From an uncultured Bacteroidota bacterium (GTDB lineage Bacteria; Bacteroidota; Bacteroidia; Chitinophagales; Chitinophagaceae), in the NCBI GenBank assembly GCA_903944755.1, contig CAJATB010000174.1:1-6623 (forward strand): a DNA stretch of 6,623 bases. Direction: 5' to 3'. Below, piece after piece: positions 1-6,304 of the stretch; position 1 is the first letter of the stretch; each line of letters starts with the position of its first letter. The notes under the pieces are model-generated. The model did not search any database, was not told the DNA's origin, and saw nothing but the letters and a program-made list of their open reading frames with translations. Position numbers and translations under genes: made by a program.

Positions 1-353
1 TGATGCCCAAAATGTATACAGGGCTTACTCTTTAATGAACATGCCAATGAGGATACAAATTCAAAATCATTTATAATTAAATCATAATTTTCAATTGGCA
101 ATTGCTTAGCTTCTTTATATAAACTAAAAGATAGCAACTTGATTATTTTAATATAATCTAATCCGCCCGTTTGCTTGTAGTATAAACTAACGCCTTTACT
201 TCTGTATTTAATGGGTATGGAATAGTTTAACTGCGCGTTTGAACCACTTAAGAAAAAATCTACCTCTCCATATTTTTTCAAATAAGGATACAGTTGTATT
301 GCCCTACTAATATGGCCGTTACCCGTACCTTGTATGGCATAAAATATTTTCAT
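1..353 (-). CDS. MurG-like GT-B glycosyltransferase, N-terminal part (runs off left edge)
   Basis: The frame opens with ATG at 353-351 and stays open for 117 codons to the window edge, so only the N-terminal third or so of a usual GT-B enzyme is present. It begins MKIFYAIQGTGNGHISRA: a first beta strand followed by a glycine-rich loop (G9-T10-G11-N12-G13-H14, then R17) of the kind seen in MurG and related sugar-nucleotide transferases (GxGxxGHxxR). Further on, a stretch reading NYDLIINDFEF (about residues 89-99) resembles the conserved 'YDLVISDFE' strand of the Bacteroidota family I recall as Glyco_trans_1_3, and the visible end reads HFGH. Its start shares one base with the stop of the upstream phosphoesterase (TAATG), which implies translational coupling and a common mRNA. 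Acceptor and donor sugars cannot be inferred because the C-terminal nucleotide-sugar domain is outside the window. The family call is fairly secure; the precise role, probably envelope glycan or glycolipid, is inference. Confidence 0.8.
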   Translation of the reverse strand, partial: MKIFYAIQGTGNGHISRAIQLYPYLKKYGEVDFFLSGSNAQLNYSIPIKYRSKGVSLYYKQTGGLDYIKIIKLLSFSLYKEAKQLPIENYDLIINDFEFVSSLACSLKSKPCIHFGH

Positions 354-1195
354 TAAATAGATAATTGGAATGCAACAGCATCAGTGAGCACGCTTAATTC
401 ATTATTTAAATGCACAACTCGAATCTTATCTTTAGAAACGTGTTCAAATTGCTTAGCATCATATTGATATAAATGCCAAGATTTTTCATAATACTCCAAA
501 GAAGTTAAATTTTCAATCCAATCACCACTATTTAAATAGGTAACAGCACCTTTTTCAGTACTTACTACCTTATGTTGTGGCTGGTGAATATGTCCACAAA
601 TCACATATTGATACCCTTTCTCAATGGCCAATTCCGCAGCCGTCTGTTCGAAATTGTCAATAAATGAAACAGCCTGCTTAACACTATTTTTAACTTTTTT
701 ACTTAAACTTAATTTCTCCTTCCCCATTAACTTTAGCACACAGTTAAATAGACTGTTTAACAAAATCAATAAGTCATAGCCATACCCACCTAGCTTAGCT
801 AAAATTTTAGCACTTCCTTTTGTTGTTCTGTCAAATACATCACCATGGAATACCCAATTTTTCTCCCCATTAATTTCAAAAACTATTTTATCTGTCAACT
901 GAATATTGCCCATTTCGAAATCGGCATATTTCCGTAAAGCTTCATCATGGTTCCCAGTAATGTAAACCACTTTAGTACCCTTACTGGCCATATTGAATAT
1001 TTCTTTAATTACAGCCATGTGGCTAGCAGGAAAAAAACGTTTGCTAAATTGCCAAATGTCAATAATGTCTCCATTAAGGATTAAAGTACCAGGATGAACA
1101 CTTCTTAAATAATTTAATACCTCTTTCGCATTACAGCCAAATGTGCCTAAGTGAATATCACTAATTACACAAACGTCCATTTTCCTTTTGTCCAT
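353..1195 (-). CDS. LpxH-like calcineurin-type metallophosphoesterase
   Basis: This 280-residue protein has the full metal-binding motif series of calcineurin-like phosphoesterases: D13-I-H15, G42-D43 in NGDIID, G81-N82-H83-D84, H117 in FHGD, and G201-H202-I-H204-Q-P. An NSGDW motif lies at 222-226. The layout and length fit the COG2908 group that includes LpxH (UDP-2,3-diacylglucosamine diphosphatase of lipid A synthesis), and Bacteroidota homologs are often named so. However, classical LpxH has GNRD where this protein has GNHD, and there is an insert of about 75 residues (123-197) rich in Lys, Leu and Ser between HGD and GHIH. The substrate is therefore open: a lipid-linked diphosphate is plausible, not shown. 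No signal peptide is visible, so it should be cytosolic or membrane-peripheral. The ATG at 1195 is used; an alternative ATG at 1180 (residue 6) has an AAGGA only two bases away, too close to be convincing. Its stop overlaps the glycosyltransferase start by one base. Confidence 0.85.
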   Translation of the reverse strand: MDKRKMDVCVISDIHLGTFGCNAKEVLNYLRSVHPGTLILNGDIIDIWQFSKRFFPASHMAVIKEIFNMASKGTKVVYITGNHDEALRKYADFEMGNIQLTDKIVFEINGEKNWVFHGDVFDRTTKGSAKILAKLGGYGYDLLILLNSLFNCVLKLMGKEKLSLSKKVKNSVKQAVSFIDNFEQTAAELAIEKGYQYVICGHIHQPQHKVVSTEKGAVTYLNSGDWIENLTSLEYYEKSWHLYQYDAKQFEHVSKDKIRVVHLNNELSVLTDAVAFQLSI

Positions 1196-1303
1196 GGATT
1201 ATAATTTCAGTAAATAACGCAATTGTATGTAAACTAAACATTACCACACCGTTAATTAAATATTAAGCTATTGTTACTCATGTATTAACTGCTTGGACTA
1301 CTA
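1196..1303. other. Divergent intergenic region between phosphoesterase and ppk1
   Basis: This AT-rich spacer separates two divergently transcribed genes and should contain promoters for both. On the plus strand a good Bacteroidota -7 element directly follows it at 1304-1311. On the minus strand I searched for TAnnTTTG (CAAAnnTA on the plus strand) and found no exact match, so the phosphoesterase promoter is not placed. No convincing open frame, hairpin terminator or RNA gene is visible. Confidence 0.5.
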
Positions 1304-1311
1304 TAAATTTG
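1304..1311 (+). promoter_or_regulatory. Bacteroidota-type -7 promoter element (TAAATTTG) of ppk1-ppx
   Basis: TAAATTTG matches the Bacteroidota housekeeping -7 consensus TAnnTTTG exactly. Transcription would start a few bases downstream, giving a short leader before the ATG at 1333. A clear -33 TTTG at the expected distance (about 1280-1285) is not visible, so this is a half-match. The element covers the TTG at 1309-1311, which argues against that TTG being the start of ppk1. Confidence 0.5.
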
Positions 1312-1332
1312 TATAGAAATAATGCTACCAAT

Positions 1333-3396
1333 ATGAAAAGCAACTATATACCTAGAGATATTAGCTGGTTAAGTTTTAATGCCAGGGTGCTTCAGGAGGC
1401 AAACGATGCTAAAGTGCCGTTATTTGAACGTATAAGGTTTTTAGGGATATTCTCTAATAACTTAGATGAATTTTTTAGAGTGCGTGTCGCGACGTTAAAA
1501 AGAATGGTGGAATTTTTAGAAAAAAAAGGAGGGCGACATATCGACCTGATTGAATCCCCTCAAATTATATTAGACGAAATTCAGCGTATTGTACTTAGAC
1601 AACAAAATGAGTTTAATCGTATTTGGTTAAATATTAATAAGGAATTAAAAGCAAAAAACGTCTTCATCATTGATGATAAAAAATTAAATGTCTCACAAAA
1701 AGAATTTGTCAAAACCTATTTCGAAGATGAGGTCAGGCCATATATAATTCCATTGATGATTGAGAAATTACCTGAGCTTCCCTATTTAAGGGATAAAAGC
1801 TTGTATTTAGCAATTGTCATGCGCAATAAAAACGACGCGTATAGTGAAAAATTTTCTTTAATTGAAGTACCTACTAAATCAGTAGGCAGGTTCGTTATCC
1901 TTCCATCCAAACCAGGAATAACTAACATCATTCTTTTAGAAGACCTTGTACGTTTTAATTTACCCATTATTTTTTCCCATTTTAAGTTTAATCAGTTCGA
2001 TGCCCATATATTTAAAATCACCAAAGATGCCGAGATTGATATTGACCAAGAAGTAGGAATAAGCTTTATAGAAAAAATTTCTAAGGGTATAAAAAATAGA
2101 AGAAAAGGCAAACCAGTAAGGTTTGTTTATGAAAAAGAGATGAATTCGGAATTATTAGAGTTCTTAATAAAAAAATTAAGTCTTACTCGAAAAAGTAGCA
2201 TTATCCCAGGTGGACATATTCATAATTTTAGGCATTTTATGGACTTCCCCAATGTGATAATTGAAAAAACGAACAGGCCACAACCTTTTCTACATCCTTC
2301 TTTTAAAAGAAAGACACAGGTTGCAGATATAATTATGCAAAAGGACGTGATGTTACATTTTCCCTATCACAACTACGACCCTGTAATTGATATGTTAAGG
2401 GAAGCTGCAATGGATGACAGTGTATTAAGTATAAAAATCACTGCATATAGGTTAGCTTCCAATTCTAAAGTCATAAACGCACTAATTAACGCTGCAAGGA
2501 ACGGGAAAAAGGTTACCGTGTTTTTAGAACTAAAGGCTAGGTTTGACGAAGAAGCAAATATACAGTGGAAGTCGATTATGGAGGAAGAAGGCATTAATGT
2601 ACTTGTAGGTGTCCCCAATAAAAAAGTACACGCAAAATTATGCGTAATCCAAAAAAGGATTGACAAGAAATTAGTTTTATACGGATTTATCAGTACCGGT
2701 AATTTAAACGAGAAGACAGCAAAAATATATGCAGATCATTGCCTCTTAACAGCCTCTAAAATATTGATGAACGAGGCAAATAGAATTTTTAACTACCTAC
2801 AAAATTGGCAACAAGGAGATAAGCCGATCGTGAAAATGAGAAACCTCCTAATATCGCCAATTAACATGAGGAATTCTATTCAATTATTAATTGATAACGA
2901 AATTAAACATGTTAAGCAAGGCAAGGAGGCTAGTATTATTGTAAAACTAAATTCACTGAGTGATACCATACTAATTGACCATTTGTATAAGGCTGCTAAA
3001 GCAGGTGTGCAAATTCATTTAATTGTTAGAGGTATTATAACTTTAAATATGGATCATGAGAAATTGAACCACAAATTAAATGCAATTAGTATTGTTGACC
3101 AATATTTGGAGCATGCAAGAGTAATGATTTTTCATAATAAGGGAAATGAAAAAGTATTTATTTCAAGTGCCGACTGGATGGTGCGCAATTTGGACCATAG
3201 AATTGAAGTAGCTGTACCAATTTTAGACCCTAATATTAAAAAGGAGTTAATTGCTATCATTAATATACAAATAAGAGACAATCAAAAAGCTAGAGTGCTT
3301 GATACAGAATTGCAGAATAAATATGTACCTTCAGTTGGAAGGAGGTGCAGATCTCAAGAAGAAACTTATATATACTTAAAAGGGAAAAATAAATAA
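1333..3396 (+). CDS. ppk1: Polyphosphate kinase 1
   Basis: Ppk1 reversibly transfers the gamma phosphate of ATP onto a growing polyphosphate chain. From the ATG at 1333 the protein is 687 residues, essentially the 688 of E. coli Ppk. The N-terminal part starts RDISWLSFNARVLQEA and contains the SNNLDEFFRVR motif (N42, N43) near the ATP site. The catalytic half carries R373 (TAYR) and R403 (KARFDEEAN), matching the Mg-binding Arg375 and Arg405 of E. coli. His433 in KVHAKL matches the autophosphorylated His435, and His594 in LEHARVMIF matches His592. The typical SSADWM and RNLDHRIEV blocks and the C-terminal LQNKYVP follow, so the gene looks intact. A TTG at 1309 would add eight residues, but it lies inside the -7 promoter element and lacks family support. 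There is no Shine-Dalgarno sequence, as is usual for Bacteroidota. ppx follows after two bases, forming a polyphosphate synthesis/degradation operon. Confidence 0.97.
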   Translation: MKSNYIPRDISWLSFNARVLQEANDAKVPLFERIRFLGIFSNNLDEFFRVRVATLKRMVEFLEKKGGRHIDLIESPQIILDEIQRIVLRQQNEFNRIWLNINKELKAKNVFIIDDKKLNVSQKEFVKTYFEDEVRPYIIPLMIEKLPELPYLRDKSLYLAIVMRNKNDAYSEKFSLIEVPTKSVGRFVILPSKPGITNIILLEDLVRFNLPIIFSHFKFNQFDAHIFKITKDAEIDIDQEVGISFIEKISKGIKNRRKGKPVRFVYEKEMNSELLEFLIKKLSLTRKSSIIPGGHIHNFRHFMDFPNVIIEKTNRPQPFLHPSFKRKTQVADIIMQKDVMLHFPYHNYDPVIDMLREAAMDDSVLSIKITAYRLASNSKVINALINAARNGKKVTVFLELKARFDEEANIQWKSIMEEEGINVLVGVPNKKVHAKLCVIQKRIDKKLVLYGFISTGNLNEKTAKIYADHCLLTASKILMNEANRIFNYLQNWQQGDKPIVKMRNLLISPINMRNSIQLLIDNEIKHVKQGKEASIIVKLNSLSDTILIDHLYKAAKAGVQIHLIVRGIITLNMDHEKLNHKLNAISIVDQYLEHARVMIFHNKGNEKVFISSADWMVRNLDHRIEVAVPILDPNIKKELIAIINIQIRDNQKARVLDTELQNKYVPSVGRRCRSQEETYIYLKGKNK

Positions 3397-3398
3397 AT

Positions 3399-4283
3399 TT
3401 GATACTCGCAGCAATTGATATTGGAAGTAACGCAGCAAGGTTATTAATTACAGAAGTTGAAAAAAAAGGGAAAGAAACACAGTTTAACCGACTTAATTTA
3501 ATTAGAATCCCCCTTAGGCTAGGCTTTGATGTATTTGACAAGGGCTTCATTGGTAGCAAAAAGAAGAAAATGCTTATTGATACCATTAAAGCTTTTAAGC
3601 AATTAATGAAAGTATATGATGTTGAACATTACTTGGCTTGCGCGACCAGCGCTATGCGAGATGCCGAAAATGCTAAAGAAATTATTAAGGAGATTGAAAT
3701 AGAGACTTCAATAGAAATAGAAGTAATTACTGGTGAATTAGAAGCAGAAATTATTTACGAAAATCATGTAGCAGAAATTTTAGACGACGGCAATAGCTAC
3801 TTATACATAGATGTTGGGGGAGGAAGTACTGAATTAACATTGTACCATAAATCCCAACTAGTATTGCAAAAATCGTTCAATATTGGAACGGTACGTTTAT
3901 TAGCAGGTAAAAATAAAGACGAGATTTGGCAAGAATTAAAGGATACGCTTAAGGAACTGTCGATAAAATATGAAAAATTAATTGGAATTGGATCGGGTGG
4001 GAATATCAATAAATTATTTTCAATTATGGGTGGCAAAAACAGCGACTCTTTAACTAGTGCAGGTATTAGTACTATTTATAAGGAAATGCAGTCACTAACT
4101 GTTGAAGAAAGAATGATAAAATATAGCATTAAAAAAGACAGGGCCGAGGTGATACTTCCAGCCTTAACTATCTATAACAATATTCTAAGATGGGCTGGTA
4201 TAACAGAAATTAATGTACCTAAAATTGGATTGGCTGATGGGCTAATTCATCACTTATACGACATCATCTTAAAAGAAAATTAA
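3399..4283 (+). CDS. ppx: Exopolyphosphatase, short Ppx/GppA family
   Basis: This 294-residue protein belongs to the Ppx/GppA branch of the ASKHA (actin/Hsp70/sugar kinase) fold, which hydrolyses terminal phosphate from polyphosphate or pppGpp. Visible motifs are the phosphate-1 loop AIDIGSNAARLL (D7, G9, S10, N11), ATSAMRDAEN (82-91), the ITGELEAEIIY loop (110-120, E115, the region holding the catalytic Glu in E. coli Ppx), the phosphate-2 loop YIDVGGGSTEL (136-146), GIGSGGNINKL (196-206) and a C-terminal ADGLIHHLY. It has only the two-lobed catalytic core and lacks the C-terminal HD-like domains of the roughly 500-residue E. coli enzyme, as in other short Bacteroidota forms. The start is TTG: family alignment begins here, and an in-frame TAA at 3390-3392 excludes any earlier start. 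The only purine-rich site, AGGG at 3381-3384, is 14 bases away, so expression probably depends on coupling to ppk1, whose stop is two bases upstream. Polyphosphate rather than pppGpp is the inferred substrate, from the operon. Confidence 0.93.
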   Translation: MILAAIDIGSNAARLLITEVEKKGKETQFNRLNLIRIPLRLGFDVFDKGFIGSKKKKMLIDTIKAFKQLMKVYDVEHYLACATSAMRDAENAKEIIKEIEIETSIEIEVITGELEAEIIYENHVAEILDDGNSYLYIDVGGGSTELTLYHKSQLVLQKSFNIGTVRLLAGKNKDEIWQELKDTLKELSIKYEKLIGIGSGGNINKLFSIMGGKNSDSLTSAGISTIYKEMQSLTVEERMIKYSIKKDRAEVILPALTIYNNILRWAGITEINVPKIGLADGLIHHLYDIILKEN

Positions 4284-4311
4284 GCTGTAATTAACTTTAG
4301 CAGGCCAACGT

Positions 4312-4758
4312 TTAAACGATTTGTTTATGGTATTGTTTTCTTGCAATCTTAAACCCTCTCTTTGTAAAAAAATGCTGGGTTAATGTGGAATTAATATTAC
4401 AATTAACGGTCAGCTTATTAATATTCTGCTCTATACTTAACGCTTCAAAAGCACTGAGTAAAAAATCCGCAGCTTCTAGTTTTCTAAATTTAGGGGTAAT
4501 ATATAATTCTTGAATTTCAATGAAAAATGCTGGATTGGATAATGTATTTCTTTTTTGTGCCACAATACAGCCAACCACTGTCATGTTATCCAGTTCTGCA
4601 ACTAATAATATAAAATCTTTTGCCTTTAGCTTTACTTTGAAGTTTATCTGAAACTCAAACAAGTCTAGCTTCGTGTTTAAAATAGAACAAACCGCATCAT
4701 AAAAATACATAACGTCGTTTAACTTCGCTTGTCGTACTTTATACTGCGGTTTGTTCAT
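4312..4758 (-). CDS. GNAT-fold N-acetyltransferase, degenerate acetyl-CoA loop
   Basis: This 148-residue protein has the layout of a GNAT domain. An N-terminal strand (YKVRQAKLNDV, 6-16) leads into helices alpha1-alpha2. VVGCIVAQ (61-68) resembles the beta4 strand. IQELYITPKFRKLEAADFLLSAFEA (82-106) is motif A with its following helix. LTVNCNINSTLTQHFFTKRGFKIARKQYHKQI is the beta5-alpha4-beta6-beta7 end, with the classic 'FFTKRGF' turn. Motif A normally reads Q/R-x-x-G-x-G/A; here it is R92-K-L-E95-A-A97, so the pyrophosphate-binding glycine is replaced by glutamate. That could mean weakened acetyl-CoA binding or simply a divergent subfamily. The acceptor substrate is unknown. It lies 27 bases downstream of the lipoprotein gene on the same strand, so co-transcription is possible, but no functional link is evident. 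It is convergent with ppx, with 28 bases between the stops. Confidence 0.82.
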   Translation of the reverse strand: MNKPQYKVRQAKLNDVMYFYDAVCSILNTKLDLFEFQINFKVKLKAKDFILLVAELDNMTVVGCIVAQKRNTLSNPAFFIEIQELYITPKFRKLEAADFLLSAFEALSIEQNINKLTVNCNINSTLTQHFFTKRGFKIARKQYHKQIV

Positions 4759-4785
4759 TATCTAACTATTGCTTCTAACAGTAGC

Positions 4786-6285
4786 CTAGTAATTAAATTT
4801 TGCCCAACCTTTCCACCAAGTTGCATCCTCGCCAGACAATCCAATTGCACCACGGAAAGTAACTTGTTTCAAAAACGCATTTTGTAATTTAGCATCTGTA
4901 AATGAACCATTGCCTGCATAGTTGAAATGAGCAGTAGTCCCTAATGTGATTGAAGAAGGAGCCGCAGTACCTGCATATGGAGTCACATCAAACATAGAAT
5001 AACTAAACGGAGAAATTAATTTGGCATCTACCGCATTTGTCGCAATTGTGTTTTGGTATGAAGAAGTTGAAACCCATCCTAACATAGAAGTTGCACTTGC
5101 ACCTGTTGGTGTACTTGCACTAGCAGAATAAGCTACATTTACTGTGTTACCAGCAAAAGTATTGTTCTTAAAACGAATAGTACTGTCTGCAATATTATTA
5201 TCGGTTGGTGTTCCTGTACTTGCATCAACTAAAATGCCTCTAGGCCATCCCATAAAAATAGAATTCATTATTGAAATTCCTGAATTTCTTCTAATTTGTG
5301 CTCCTGCTAAAAAATAATCGTTCCCAATATTATTAAGTGTTGCTCTTGGTCCAATAACTGTCATATTTGAAAATACTGCTGTAGTTTTTGGACTAGCAGT
5401 AGTTCCTGTCGCATTGTTGTCTGACTCAAAGGCTTCAGATTTTGAAACGTCTGCAATAGTAGAATCACGAACTGCAATTCCAAATTGCACATAACCACTA
5501 TAACCATTGTCTGTATCAAAATCGTCATCTTGTCCTTTATAAGCAATAAGGTATTTACAATTTACAGTTCCGCCAAACCACTCAAAGCTATCATCACGTC
5601 CAAAAGCAACTTCAACGTGATCAATTTGCGTTCCACTGCCTACTGCAGCCATAGTCAACCCATTAATTTCTTTATCAGTTTGGGGAGCAGATCCCGCATA
5701 TTCAATTCTTACATAAGAAAGGATACCTGAATTATCGTTAATTATTGGAGTTGGAGCAACAGCATCACCCGAACCAGCCAGTCCGTCACCATTCGCATTA
5801 TCTACACCTCCTTCAACAGTGAATAAACCTTGTACGGCAACATTATTCACTGTAGCACTTGTATTTATAGGAGCTTTCCCACATATTATAATACCCCCCC
5901 AGTCACCCGGCCTAGGGTTTGCAGAGGCTGCAGTAAACACAATTGGTTTATCTACCGTGCCCTTTGCAATAATTTTCCCACCTCTGCATATAATTAAGGC
6001 ACTTACATCAGAACCCGATAATTTACCCATTACTTTTGAACCTTCTTCAATTGTTAACGTTGCGCCATTTGTAATATAAACGAAACCTTGTAAATAATTA
6101 TAGTCCTTGGCATACAATGTAGTATCCTTTGTAATTCTGCCAGATAATGTAATTGTGTTAGCAGTAGGCCCAGTAGAGATAACTGGTTGGTTTACGATTA
6201 CGATTTCTTTTTCGCCATCGGCTTCTATTTTTCTACAACCTGTAATGGCTAAAAAAGCGAGTGATAAAATTAATAACTGTTTCAT
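4786..6285 (-). CDS. Outer-surface-type lipoprotein with predicted right-handed beta-helix
   Basis: The 499-residue product starts with a lipoprotein signal (MKQLLILSLAFLAITGC): hydrophobic core 4-15 and lipobox ITGC with Cys17. The residues after the cysteine are charged (RKIEADGEKE), loosely like the acidic export signals of Bacteroidota surface lipoproteins. After a linker, the body from about residue 47 has the 'LSGRITKDTTLYA...YLQGFVYITNGATLTIEEGSKVMG' style of opening (47-87) and then repeated strand-turn units (ALIICRGGKIIAKGT, GDWGGIIICGKAPI, GILSYVRIEYAG, INGLTMAAVGSGTQIDHVEVAFG), typical of parallel beta-helix proteins. Acidic clusters DDSFEWFGG (231-239), DDDFDTDNGYSGY (253-265) and ESDNN (287-291) stand out. 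I recognise the family as common and uncharacterised in Bacteroidota, often beside TonB-dependent receptors; no function is established to my knowledge. A receptor tail ends 40 bases upstream, consistent with an outer-membrane pair. The gene looks complete and ends in TAG. The A-rich leader supports the start. Confidence 0.85.
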   Translation of the reverse strand: MKQLLILSLAFLAITGCRKIEADGEKEIVIVNQPVISTGPTANTITLSGRITKDTTLYAKDYNYLQGFVYITNGATLTIEEGSKVMGKLSGSDVSALIICRGGKIIAKGTVDKPIVFTAASANPRPGDWGGIIICGKAPINTSATVNNVAVQGLFTVEGGVDNANGDGLAGSGDAVAPTPIINDNSGILSYVRIEYAGSAPQTDKEINGLTMAAVGSGTQIDHVEVAFGRDDSFEWFGGTVNCKYLIAYKGQDDDFDTDNGYSGYVQFGIAVRDSTIADVSKSEAFESDNNATGTTASPKTTAVFSNMTVIGPRATLNNIGNDYFLAGAQIRRNSGISIMNSIFMGWPRGILVDASTGTPTDNNIADSTIRFKNNTFAGNTVNVAYSASASTPTGASATSMLGWVSTSSYQNTIATNAVDAKLISPFSYSMFDVTPYAGTAAPSSITLGTTAHFNYAGNGSFTDAKLQNAFLKQVTFRGAIGLSGEDATWWKGWAKFNY

Positions 6286-6304
6286 TGTTTTTTTATTTAA
6301 AGAA
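6286..6304 (-). promoter_or_regulatory. A-rich translation-initiation leader of the lipoprotein gene
   Basis: Read on the minus strand, the bases before the ATG at 6285 are almost all A and T (AAATAAAAAAACA directly before it), with no Shine-Dalgarno sequence. Such A-rich, unstructured leaders are typical start contexts in Bacteroidota. No exact TAnnTTTG is seen in the 40-base gap up to 6325, so transcription probably came through from the upstream receptor gene. Confidence 0.35.

Noticed and set aside
1309..1332. TTG start giving a 695-residue Ppk1
   Set aside because: The TTG lies inside the -7 promoter element, and the added residues YRNNATN have no counterpart in the family; the ATG at 1333 gives the expected length.
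4284..4318. Possible terminator between convergent ppx and GNAT genes, including the palindrome CGTTTAAACG (4309-4318)
   Set aside because: The palindrome is short, AT-rich, has no loop and runs into the GNAT stop; the CTGTAA/TTAGCAG pairing nearby has a bulge and no U-tract. Not enough to call a terminator.
4759..4785. Imperfect repeat (CTAACTATTG / CTAACAGTAG) in the gap between the lipoprotein and GNAT genes
   Set aside because: Too short and mismatched, and no stable stem can be drawn; probably chance in AT-rich DNA.
5894..5900. Run of seven C (G on the coding strand) as a possible phase-variation tract in the lipoprotein gene
   Set aside because: The frame is intact through it and the codons encode the conserved GDWGGI block; seven bases is short for a variable tract.
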